Source of the DNA: Hydractinia symbiolongicarpus
Lineage: Eukaryota > Cnidaria > Hydrozoa > Anthoathecata > Hydractiniidae
Direction of reading: 5' to 3'
NCBI RefSeq assembly: GCF_029227915.1
Contig: NC_079878.1
Span: 35,677,501-35,741,500, forward strand
Length of the DNA stretch: 64,000 nt
The notes under the pieces are model-generated. The model worked only from the letters and a program-made list of their open reading frames with translations. It did no database searches and was not told the DNA's origin. The position numbers and the translations under genes are program-made. This document shows positions 55,901-64,000 of this stretch, piece by piece (position 1 is the first letter of the stretch; each line of letters begins with the position of its first letter).

Positions 55901-56375
55901 TTGCCTCATTTATCACATTTATCAGGTTGCAGTCCAAAATCAGTTCAATTAAGTGCCAGAGTCAATCGTTTTACTGTTAAAAGGTATGCAACCTAGTAAT
56001 ATCAGAATAGCATCCCTAAATACATGTTGGTAGGAATATGTGACCCAACCGTTGTTACTCAAACGTACTGATACCGTTAGAATTTCATTGAAATGTAGTT
56101 TTTGAAACTTTCTCTCTTTCTTCAGTGCGCGATAATGGCCAGGATTACTCCCACGGTAAAAAATGACTTTTTTGTTTAAATTTTTAAATGAAGCGCTAAC
56201 ACAGCGCACAGCGCAATCGCTGAGTTCTGGCAATCACGTCAAAGTAAGAAGAATGTTATTCCTTGGGGGTCCAATTGCCTCATTTATAAAATTTATAAGG
56301 TCACAGTCCAAAATCAGTTCATTTAAGTGCCACAGTCAATCGTTTCACTGTTAAAAGCGATGCAACCTAGTAATA
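52901..56375 (+). repeat. 3,592-bp tandem duplication, copy 2
   Basis: This is nearly identical to copy 1 until about 56,375. There AATATGAAAAAAATATCGCC replaces AATATCAGAATAGCATCC of copy 1. It begins with class II sequence (52,914 to about 53,350), leaving a short class II island inside class III. The few differences include CCACAACGCCC at about 53,960 where copy 1 has CCACAGCGCCC. Confidence 0.88.
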
Positions 56376-58304
56376 TGAAAAAAATATCGCCTAATACATG
56401 TTGGTACGAATATGTGACCCAACCGTTGTAACTCAAACTGACTGACACCGTTAGAAAGTCAATGAAATGTAGTTTTTGAAACTGTTCCTATTTATTCAGC
56501 GCGCGCTAACGGCCAGGATTGCTCCCACAGTAAATATGACTTATTTATCTAAATTTTTAAATGAAGCGCTACCACAGCGCTCATTGTAATCGTTGAATTC
56601 CAGCAATCATGTCAAATTAAGAGGAATATTATTTGAGGGAGTCCAATTGGCTGATTTATCACATTTATAAGGTCACAGTCCAAAATCATTTCATTTAAGT
56701 GCCAAAGTCAATCGTTTCACTGTTAAAAGCGATACAACCTAGTAATATCAGAAAAACATCCCTAAATACATGTGGGGACGAATATTTGACGCAACCGTTG
56801 TAACTCAAACTGACTGACACCGTTAAAAAGTCAATGAAATGTAGTTTTTGAAACTGTCGCTATTTCTTCAGCGCGCGATAACGGCTAGGATTCGTCCCAG
56901 AGTAAAGAATGACTTATTTATCTAAAGTTTTAAATGAAGCGCTACCACAGCGCCCAGTGCAATCGCTGAGTTCCGGAAATCACGTCAAATTAAGAAGAAT
57001 GTTATTTCTTGGGGTACAATTGCCTCATTTATCACATTTATCAGGTCGCAGTCCAAAATCAGTTCAATTAAGTGCCACAGTCAATCGTTTCACTGTTAAA
57101 AGGTTTGCAACCTAGTAATATCAGAAAAATATCGCTAAATACATGTTACTACGAATATGTGACCCAACCGTTGTAACTCAAACGGACTGACACTGTTAGA
57201 AGCTCAAAGAAATGTAGTTTTTAAACCTGTCACTATTTCATCACCGCGCGATAACGGCCAGGATTACTCCCACGGTAAAAAATGACTTTTTTGTTTAAAT
57301 TTTTAAATGAAGCGCTACCACAGCGCCCAGTGTAATCGCTGAGTTCCGGCAATCATGTCAAATTGAGAAGAATGTTATTTCTTGGAGTCAAATTGCCTCA
57401 TTTATCACATTTATCAGGTTGCAGTCCAAAATCAGTTCAATTAAGTGCCAGAGCCAATCGTTTTACTGTTAAAAGGTATGCAACCTAGTAATATCAGAAT
57501 AGCATCCCTAAATACATGTTGGTAGGAATATGTGACCCAACCGTTGTTACTCAAACGTACTGATACCGTTAGAATTTCATTGAAATGTAGTTTTTGAAAC
57601 TTTCTCTCTTTCTTCAGTGCGCGATAATGGCCAGGATTACTCCCACGGTAAAAAATGACTTTTTTGTTTAAATTTTTAAATGAAGCGCTAACACAGCGCA
57701 CAGCGCAATCGCTGAGTTCTGGCAATCACGTCAAAGTAAGAAGAATGTTATTCCTTGGGGGTCCAATTGCCTCATTTATAAAATTTATAAGGTCACAGTC
57801 CAAAATCAGTTCATTTAAGTGCCACAGTCAATCGTTTCACTGTTAAAAGCGATGCAACCTAGTAATATGAAAAAAATATCGCTTAATACATGTTGGTACG
57901 AATATGTGACCCAACCGTTGTAACTCAAACTGACTGACACCGTTAGAAAGTCAATGAATTGTAGTTTTTGAAACTGTTCCTATTTATTCAGCGCGCGCTA
58001 ACGGCCAGGATTGCTCCCACAGTAAATATGACTTATTTATCTAAATTTTTAAATGAAGCGCTACCACAGCGCTCATTGTAATCGTTGAATTCCAGCAATC
58101 ATGTCAAATTAAGAGGAATATTATTTGAGGGAGTCCAATTGGCTGATTTATCACATTTATAAGGTCACAGTCCAAAATCATTTCATTTAAGTGCCAAAGT
58201 CAATCGTTTCACTGTTAAAAGCGATACAACCTAGTAATATCAGAAAAACATCCCTAAATACATGTGGGGACGAATATTTGACGCAACCGTTGTAACTCAA
58301 ACTG
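55321..58304 (+). repeat. 1,492-bp (4-monomer) tandem duplication
   Basis: Monomers 55321-56812 and 56813-58304 correspond one to one with a 1,492-bp offset (4 x 373). The fourth monomer of each unit is distinctive: TTATTTGAGGGAGTCCAATTGGC and CATGTGGGGACG. It occurs in both units and again in diverged form near 59,990. The event came after or overlapped the 3,592-bp duplication, because its first half is shared with that block. Confidence 0.85.
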
Positions 58305-61300
58305 ACTGACACCGTTAGAAAGTCAAGGAAATGTAGTTTTTGAAACTGTTCCTATTTATTCAGGGCGTGCTAACGGCCAGGATTGGTCCCACAGTAAGTA
58401 TGACTTATTTATTTAAATTTTTAAATGAAGCGCTAACACAGCGCACAGCGCAATCGCTGAGTTCTGGCAATCACGTCAAAGTAAGAAGAATGTTATTTCT
58501 TGGGGGTCCAATTGCCTCATTTATAAAATTTATAAGGTCACAGTCCAAAATCAGTTCATTTAAGTGCCACAGTCAATCGTTTCACTGTTAAAAGCGATGC
58601 AACCTAGTAATATGAAAAAAATATCGCTTAATACATGTTGGTACGAATATGTGACCCAACCGTTGTATCTCAAACTGACTAACACCGTTAGAAAGTCAAT
58701 GAAATGTAGTTTGTGAAACTGTCGGTATTTCTTCAGCGCGCGATAACGGCTAGGATTCGTCCCAGAGTAAAGAATGACTTATTTATCTAAAGTTTTAAAT
58801 GAAGCGCTACCACAGCGCCCGGTGCAATCGCTGAGCTCCGGAAATCACGGCAAATTAAAAAGAATGTTATTTCTTGGGGTACAATTGCCTCATTTATCAC
58901 ATTTATCAGGTCGCAGTCCAAAGTTAGTTCAATTAAGTCCCACTGTCAATTGTTTCACTGTTTAAAGCGATGCAACCTAGTAATATCAGAAAAATATCGC
59001 TAAATACATTTTGGTACGAATATGTGACCCAACAGTTGTAAGTCAAACGGATTGATACCACCAGAAAGACAAGGAAATGTAGTTTTTGAAACTGTTCCTA
59101 TTTATTCAGGGCGTGCTAACGGCCAGGATTGGTCCCACAGTAAGTATGACTTATTTATTTAAATCTTTAAATGAAGCGCTACCACAGCGCCCAGTGTAAT
59201 CGCTGAGTTTCGGCAATAATGTCAAATTAAGAAGAATGTTATTTCTTGGACTCCAATTGTCTAATTTATCACATTTATCAGGTCACAGTCCAAAGTTAGT
59301 TCAATTAAGTCCCACAGTCAATCGTTTCACTGTTTAAAACGATGCAACCTAGTAATATCAGAAAAACATCGCTAAATACATGTTGGTACGAATATGTGAC
59401 ACAACCGTTGTAACTCAAACGGATTGATACCGCTAGAAAGTCAGTGAAATGTAGTTCGTGAAACTGTTCCTATTTATTCAGCGCGCGCTAACGGCCAGGA
59501 TTAGTCCCACGGTGAATATGACTTACTTATCTAAATTTTTAAATGAAGTGTTACTACGGCGCCCATTATAATCCTTGAATTCCAGCAATCATGTCAAAAT
59601 AAGAGGAATGTTATTTCTGGTTAGTCCAATTGCCTCATTTATCACATTCATCAGGTCACAGCCGAAGATCAGTTCATTTAAGTGCCACAGTCAATCGTTT
59701 CACTATTAAAAAGGATGCAACCTAGTAATATCAGAAAAATATCGCTAAATACATGTTGGTACGAATATGTGACACAACTGTTCTAACCCAATCGGATTAA
59801 TACCGCTAGAAAGTCAATGCAATGTAGTTTTTGAAACTGCTCCTGTTTATTTAGCGCGTGCTAACGGCCAGGATTGGTCCCACAGTAAATATGACTTATT
59901 TATCTAAATTTTTAAATGAAGCGCTACCACATCGCTCATTGTAATCGTTGAATTCCAGCAATCATGTCAAATTAAGAGTAATATTATTTGAGGGAGTCCA
60001 ATTGGCTGATTTATCACATTTATAAGGTCACAGTCCAAAATCAGTTCATTTAAGTGCCAAAGTCAACCGTTTCACTGTTAAAAGCGATACAACCTAGTAA
60101 TATCAGAAAAACATCCCTAAATACATGTGGGGACGAATATGTGACGCAACCGTTGTAACTCAAACGGACTGATACTGTTAGAAATTCATTGAAATGTAGT
60201 TTTTGAAAGTTTCTCTCCTTCTTCAGCGTGCGATAACGGCTAGGATTGGTCCCACGGTAAAAAATGACTTTTTTATTTAAGTTTTTAAATGAAGCGCTAC
60301 CACAGCACCCAGTGTAATCGCTGAGTTTCGGGAATCATGTCAAATTAAGAAGAATGTTATTTCTTGTACTCCAATTGTCTCACTTATCACATTTATCAGG
60401 TCACAGTCCAAAGTTAGTTCAATTAAGTCCCACAGTCAATCGTTTCACTGTTTAAAGCGATGCAACCTAGTAATATCAGAAAAATATCGCTAAATACATT
60501 TTCGTACGAATATGTGACACAACCGTTGTAACTCAAACGGATTGATACCGCTAGAAAGTCAGTGAAATGTAGTTCTTGAAACTGTTCCTACTTATTCAGC
60601 GCGCGCTAACGGCCAGGATTGGTCCCACGGTATATATGACTTACTTATCTAAATTTTTAAATGAAGCGTTACTACGGCGCCCATTGTAATCCTTGAATTC
60701 CAGCAATCATGTCAAAATAAGAGGAATGTTATTTCTGGTTAGTCCAATTGCCTCATTTATCACATTTATAAGGTCACAGTCCAAAATCAGTTCATTTAAG
60801 TGCCAAAGTCAATCGTTTCACTGTTAAAAGCGATACAACCTAGTAATATCAGAAAAACATCCCTAAATACATGTGGGGACGAATATGTGACGCAACCGTT
60901 GTAACTTAAACGGACTGATACCGTTAGAAATTCATTGAAATGTAGTTTTTGAAACTGTCTCTCCTTCTTCAGTGCGCGATAACGGCTAGGATTGGTCCCA
61001 CGGTAAAAAATGACTTTTTTATTTAAGTTTTTAAATGAAGCGCTACCACAGCACCCAGTGTAAGCGCTGAGTTTCGGCAATCATGTCAAATTAAGAAGAA
61101 TGTTATTTCTTGGGGTCCAATTGTCTCACTTACCACATTTATAAGGTCACAGTCCAAAATCAGTTCAATTAAGTCCCACAGTCAATCGTTTCACTGTTAA
61201 AAGCGATGCAACCAAGTAATAGCGGAGAAATATCGCTAAATACATGTTGGTACGGATATGTGACGCAACCGTTGTAACTCAAACGGATTGATACCACCAG

Positions 61301-61319
61301 AAAGTCAATGAAATGTACT
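58305..61319 (+). repeat. Terminal diverged monomers of the array
   Basis: There are eight full monomers and a 31-bp remnant. Neighbours differ at many positions and no multi-monomer duplication is evident. The last remnant starts at 61289 (ATTGATACCACCAGAAAG) and matches the consensus only as far as AATGAAATGTA at 61,319, after which no satellite sequence remains. Confidence 0.85.
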
Positions 61320-61686
61320 CAATGATATTAAGGTGCGAGTCGGTCTGCATTTTATGTTTGAAACATTCGTGAGGCAACGCGCAATATTCTGCTGTTAAAT
61401 TCCGGTCTGTGAAATTACTATACTAACGCAAGAATTTCAAAACAAGCTGCCAATGGATAAAAATAGTATTATTGTGCTGGGAAAGAAGAAGTGAATGTAT
61501 CACTGTTTTAACCCCTTCTTCTCTTTCTTTTCTTTGAACATTGTATACATCCTGCTTTTTGTGATGCCAGATAGATGCTTTTGTAAAGTACTTGTAAAGT
61601 ACTAAGGATTGATCAGTTGTGACTAGTGACTAACAAAAGAAAGGCAGTGCAGTAGAGCTTGATGGGCAAAGGAGACCAAAACTAGC

Positions 61687-61712
61687 TATAGATACATTGC
61701 CATGTATCTATA
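61687..61712. other. Perfect 10-bp inverted repeat, 6-base loop
   Basis: TATAGATACA (61,687-61,696) and TGTATCTATA (61,703-61,712) are exact reverse complements around TTGCCA. It lies in non-coding flank with no poly-T immediately after it, so it is not an obvious terminator. Its function is unknown. Confidence 0.6.
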
Positions 61713-61769
61713 CTAAATGCTGTTTACAAGTACTAGTTGGGCCGTAAATTAATATTTTGGAGGGCTCAT

Positions 61770-61860
61770 CTTTCCTAGCTAGCTACACAGTAAGCTATTA
61801 AATTTGAGATCAAATATAAGAAATTGTCACAAAACCTAGCTATAGCTAGCTAGCTATATC
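61770..61860. repeat. TAGC/AGCT simple-sequence patches
   Basis: Short runs such as CCTAGCTAGCTACAC (about 61,773-61,787) and AGCTATAGCTAGCTAGCTATAT (about 61,837-61,858) form an imperfect tetranucleotide microsatellite. A related patch, AGCTAGCTATATATATA, is at about 63,371-63,387. Confidence 0.65.
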
Positions 61861-62087
61861 TTTACCTTTTTAAGGTATAAAAATAAGAACAACCAATTTT
61901 AAAACCAGCCTAAACATATTTAAAAACATATAATATAATATATTATGGCATTATATTTATTTGTTTAAGCCATATACATATAAAGTTTAAAGTGAGACAA
62001 GTGCATTGCTGCTTTCTGTTTTTGTATCACATTTTTCATCACTTTGACACTGCAGAATTTTATAAAGCAGGCTATATATTTTTTCAG

Positions 62088-62322
62088 GTTGTCCTTCGTT
62101 TGTTTTGTGTGTACAATGAATGAACCTAATAACGAAGTGTTTGATGCATTGGTTTTAAATCATATGATAGTTCTATCATGTGGATACGTTGTCTATGATA
62201 ATGGTTCTACAGTCTTGTGGTCTACAAGCACATGTGAATTTGTAGAAACGTCTGGAACATCTACTGACACTTCGTCAGTTAAATCAAAAATTGTTTGTGA
62301 TAAAATCAGCAATGCACTTTGA
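62088..62322 (+). CDS. Possible terminal exon or small ORF (weak)
   Basis: An acceptor-like TATATATTTTTTCAG ends at 62,087. From the first ATG (62,116) an open frame of 68 residues runs to TGA (62,320-62,322), starting MNEPNNEVFDAL. The composition is balanced compared with the surrounding AT-rich DNA, with a hydrophobic stretch (about residues 12-27) and then a Ser/Thr-rich stretch (about residues 36-55). No domain or signal peptide is recognised. The longer reading from 62,044 needs a TTG start and is not preferred. No matching upstream exon, canonical AATAAA or strong start context was identified, so it may be a chance frame. Coordinates begin at the putative splice acceptor. Confidence 0.25.
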
Positions 62323-62476
62323 TCCATAAAATAACAGTATATATATAATGTAAAACATGGTTTAAAAACTAATGATAAAAGGACTATATATTTACTGTAA
62401 AATATAAAAAAACTTTGAGGAACTTGACGTTATAAAGATTTCTGTCATGTGAAATCAATTGATCTGGGTACATATT
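62323..62476. other. AT-rich non-coding spacer
   Basis: Between the possible exon and the inverted-repeat element there is only AT-rich sequence with TATATATAATG-type runs. I see no gene or RNA feature here. Confidence 0.6.
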
Positions 62477-62764
62477 TTATTCAGAGAAACTTTTCGTGAG
62501 AAAAACTTTCCAAATATCTGCAGAAAGTTAAACTTTTGCAATTTGTGATTTCTAAGTTTTCGAATTTGCTCGTCAAAAGTTTTTTAAAAAAAATTAGTGG
62601 ATAACATTGTGAACCAACAATTTAAATTAAACTTTTGTATATAAATGTATAATCAATTCAGATTAAACATTTGTATATAAATGGTCATTTTTAAAAGTTT
62701 TGTAAAAAAGCCCCAAAATCGTAAAATTCGTGAAAGTTTCTCTTGCAAAAGTTTCTCCAAATAA
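62477..62764. mobile_element. MITE-like element with imperfect terminal inverted repeats
   Basis: The left arm from 62,477 reads TTATTCAGAGAAACTTTT. The reverse complement of the right arm ending at 62,764 reads TTATTTGGAGAAACTTTT, which is 16 of 18 identical. Similarity continues inward: left GAGAAAAACTTTC (ending 62,510) against right AGAGAAACTTTC (from 62,732). The element is about 288 bp, AT-rich and has no transposase. No clear target-site duplication is visible, so the ends are uncertain. The core TCAGAGAAACTTTT occurs again at 63,781-63,794. Confidence 0.45.
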
Positions 62765-63033
62765 GGTTTCAAAATTTCAGCTGTGAAAAATCCAAGCAAG
62801 GTTAAAAGTGTAATATATATATATACCATATTATTGAACATTACATTCTGTTCTAATTCTGTTAATTTACGAAGAATTAGTTTATATTCACTACTTAATG
62901 GTGAATTTTCATCCAGGCAGCAGTCTATCTTGTTTAATAAAAAAAATTGAATTTTGATATCCACAGAAAAAGTTAAGCAGGCATCTGTAAAGTTTTGCAT
63001 ACTTATGCCCTGTTGGTCTAATGGCTTTGACAC
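62653..63033 (-). other. Open frame of 126 codons, doubtful as a gene
   Basis: The minus-strand frame opens with GTG at 63,033 inside the tRNA-like sequence; the first ATG is at 62,998-63,000, giving 115 residues. A hydrophobic segment (VYIYITLLTLLGFF) is followed by a charged amphipathic stretch. The C-terminal third is encoded by the right arm of the inverted-repeat element, and part of the hydrophobic segment comes from a TATATATA run. No domain is recognised. Overlap with a pol III-type gene and a repeat argues that it is a chance frame in AT-rich DNA. Confidence 0.15.
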
Positions 63034-63075
63034 TCATACAAATGAGAGATCCAGGTTCAAATCCTGGACAGGGCA
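63007..63075 (+). tRNA. tRNA-like gene or tRNA pseudogene with abnormal anticodon arm
   Basis: The acceptor stem GCCCTGT (63,007-63,013) pairs perfectly with ACAGGGC (63,068-63,074), with discriminator A at 63,075. The T arm is CCAGG-TTCAAAT-CCTGG (63,051-63,067), a perfect 5-bp stem. The D arm has GTC (63,016-63,018) against GAC (63,029-63,031) and the loop GG. The A box (TGGTCTAATGG) and B box (GGTTCAAATCC) look functional for pol III. The length is 69 nt, about 3 short of a normal tRNA. The best anticodon stem, CTCAT/ATGAG (63,033-63,037 with 63,042-63,046), leaves a loop of only 4 bases. A weaker alternative has an 8-base loop and a mismatch. No valid anticodon can be assigned, so this is probably a decayed tRNA or the head of a SINE. 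Confidence 0.7.
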
Positions 63076-63097
63076 AGATAAAACATAATTATCTTGC
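63073..63097. other. 9-bp perfect hairpin at the tRNA-like 3' end
   Basis: GCAAGATAA (63,073-63,081) and TTATCTTGC (63,089-63,097) are exact reverse complements around AACATAA. The left arm overlaps the last three bases of the tRNA-like sequence. No poly-T terminator follows directly. The first run of six T is at 63,156-63,161. Confidence 0.65.
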
Positions 63098-64000
63098 ATC
63101 TACAACACAATAATGAGTATATGATATTTATATAGCTATGTGATGATAATTGGTATTTTTTAAATTATAGGGGGAGTGTTAAATGCATTCATCACTTTCA
63201 TTTAAAGACCACAAAAATGCCATGTCTGGAGGATAGTGAACTGAACTGATCTAATAATATATTTACGTCTTGTATTTTATAGATCAAAACATTCAATAGA
63301 ACTGATAAAAAATAGAAATAATAAGTTTGTTAGTTCATTGGACGATCTTTATCCATTGTCAAGAAAAGGCAGCTAGCTATATATATACTTCTTAAATAGA
63401 AATTTTCGCTTGCGAACCATGGGGATAATATTATAATGCTTTACCAATGTTTACATTTTCGCCGTTTCTGATTGACTCCGAGAAAACACATTATGCAGCT
63501 ACCATATTTCTTTGATTTTATTGTTGTTCTCGGCTTTTGATTGGCTTAGGATTTAACATTTATTACACACTGCATCTTTCAAACTTGCGGACCAAGCTTC
63601 AGCAGTTTTTAGATGAAACTTTGTAATATGGTTAAGAAAAGGGTTTGGGGCAACATGCATGCACTAGATACGTATATATAATTATTGTTCGTAATAAGCC
63701 ATAGGATGAATGCTACAAACTATGTCTTCCTTAATGTAGTATCTGGCCTATAAACCATGTTATCTAAACAAAACCTTAGGTCAGAGAAACTTTTGAGGTG
63801 GTTTTTAGGACATTACGTTGAACTAAAGCTCTCTTGGATGTTAAGGGAAACGTGATTTTGAGAGTTATATTGATACAGTTCTTATAAGCCAAAATTCGCG
63901 TTTTAGTAACATGCCATTGTGCTGCCCCATCTGATTTTCTGTGAAAACCGTGTCTTGATCAAACGCTTGTTACGCCCGAACAGCTACGTGGGAGCCATTA
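63098..64000. other. Non-coding AT-rich flank, no gene recognised
   Basis: The sequence has short inverted and simple repeats only: TTTTTT at 63,156-63,161 (a possible pol III stop for the tRNA-like unit), AGCTAGCTATATATATA near 63,371, TTCGC-TT-GCGAA near 63,405-63,416, two ATTG-containing stretches near 63,470 and 63,538, and another copy of the TCAGAGAAACTTTT core at 63,781. I found no long open frame or splice-site pattern worth calling. Confidence 0.6.

Larger units (their letters stand above)
1..61319 (+). repeat. Satellite array, 373-bp monomer, about 165 head-to-tail copies
   Basis: The phase motif ACTGATRCCGTTAGAAA recurs every 373 bp. I checked the starts 1, 374, 747, 1120, 1493, 1866, 2239, 2612, 2985, 3358, 3731, 4104, 4477, 4850, 5223, 5596, 5969 and 6342 directly. 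The same motif order holds through the whole block with no inverted copy. Monomer length stays at 372-374 bp except for a few deletion monomers of 338, 232 and 233 bp. No transposon, rRNA or gene interrupts it. The array is open at the left window edge, so its true length is unknown. Tandem organisation is seen directly. A centromeric or pericentromeric role is inferred from size, homogeneity and HOR structure. Confidence 0.98.
49863..61319 (+). repeat. Class III domain, diverged array edge
   Basis: Diagnostic class III features are CGCGATAACGG, GTGACCCAACCGTTGTAACTC, GAAGCGCTACC, and CCAGTGCAATCGC where other classes have CCAGTGTAATCGC. From about 58,300 onward each monomer is more individual and the duplications stop. 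The final copies add new variants such as CATGTGGGGACG, GCGTGCTAACGGCC and GATACCACCAGAAAG. This fits the usual pattern of satellite edges, where less exchange lets monomers diverge. Confidence 0.88.
61320..62040. other. Non-coding AT-rich flank next to the satellite
   Basis: Single-copy-looking DNA without a convincing gene. Visible small features are a 24-base pyrimidine tract (61,512-61,535), an 11-bp tandem duplication TTGTAAAGTAC (61,581-61,591 and 61,592-61,602), a perfect hairpin (61,687-61,712), repeated TAGC/AGCT simple sequence around 61,776-61,860, and an AT palindrome ATAATATATTAT (61,935-61,946). No homology to the 373-bp monomer is seen. Confidence 0.7.

Noticed and set aside
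50332-59000. Plus-strand frames of 63-83 codons in class III monomers and one at 28,570
   Set aside because: These are the same monomer frame kept open by a few base changes (mainly TGTAATC to TGCAATC). They are satellite shadows without coding signs.
1-61319. CRISPR array or bacterial repeat cluster
   Set aside because: The unit is 373 bp and fully repetitive, with no short repeat and unique spacer structure, no cas genes, and eukaryotic-type flanking sequence.
1-61319. CENP-B box in the monomer
   Set aside because: I compared TTCG-containing sites (for example GATTCGTCCCAGAGTAAAG in class III) with the NTTCGNNNNANNCGGGN pattern. The CGGG half is missing, and class I and II lack even the first half.
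1-61319. rDNA spacer, histone cluster or other tandem gene family
   Set aside because: No rRNA, 5S or histone sequence is present. The whole unit is non-coding and too short to hold such a gene plus spacer.
1-61319. Retrotransposon or DNA transposon inside the array
   Set aside because: I found no interruption of the 373-bp phase by unrelated DNA. All phase changes are explained by deletions of satellite sequence or one-to-two-base indels.
61439-61493. Short frame MDKNSIIVLGKKK ending near 61,493
   Set aside because: Only 13 codons, with no upstream continuation or start context. Not supportable as a gene.
63007-63075. Functional tRNA with a named isotype
   Set aside because: No fold gives a 7-base anticodon loop with U33. 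CAT and ACA readings both require broken stems, so no isotype is assigned.
61320-64000. Telomeric repeats at the satellite border
   Set aside because: No run of TTAGGG, TTAGG or similar short telomere units is visible on either strand.

Overview
The window is eukaryotic and almost entirely satellite DNA. Bases 1 to about 61,319 are one uninterrupted head-to-tail tandem array of a monomer of about 373 bp, roughly 165 copies, all in the same orientation. I saw no transposon insertion, gene or inversion inside it. The last 2.7 kb (61,320-64,000) is AT-rich single-copy-looking DNA with TAGC/TATA-type simple sequence, a tRNA-like sequence with intact pol III boxes, a small terminal-inverted-repeat element and one possible short exon. 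No bacterial gene organisation is present. The composition of the flank suggests an invertebrate metazoan (a sponge- or cnidarian-like genome), but this is only an impression and I cannot name the species.

The array is hierarchical. I phase monomers on the motif ACTGATRCCGTTAGAAA, which recurs at 1, 374, 747, 1120, 1493, 1866, 2239 and so on. Three sequence classes can be told apart by diagnostic bases. Class I fills 2,985-17,426 and 28,847-36,201 (mosaic after 32,169). It forms higher-order repeats (HORs) of about 4.07 kb (11 monomers), each marked by a single 338-bp monomer with a 35-bp deletion. Class II fills 17,427-27,727 and 36,202-49,862 and carries a block of about 4.1 kb present three times (21,530; 39,559; 43,661). 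Class III (49,863-61,319) is the most diverged. It contains a 3,592-bp tandem duplication and a 1,492-bp (4-monomer) tandem duplication, then ends in increasingly individual monomers at the array edge. Bases 1-1,492 are two copies of a 746-bp dimer.

Several rearrangement joints can be read at base level: a 141-bp deletion with a 12-bp tandem microduplication (27,496-27,727), a 140-bp deletion fusing class II to class III (49,630-49,862), a crossover confined to 15 bp at the GC-rich palindrome (52,899-52,913), and a class III patch of at least 86 bp at the joint of a class II duplication (43,334-43,419). Each monomer carries a cluster of short dyad symmetries. The array looks like a centromeric or pericentromeric satellite near its edge, but centromere function is inference. 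None of the open frames inside the array is supported as a gene.
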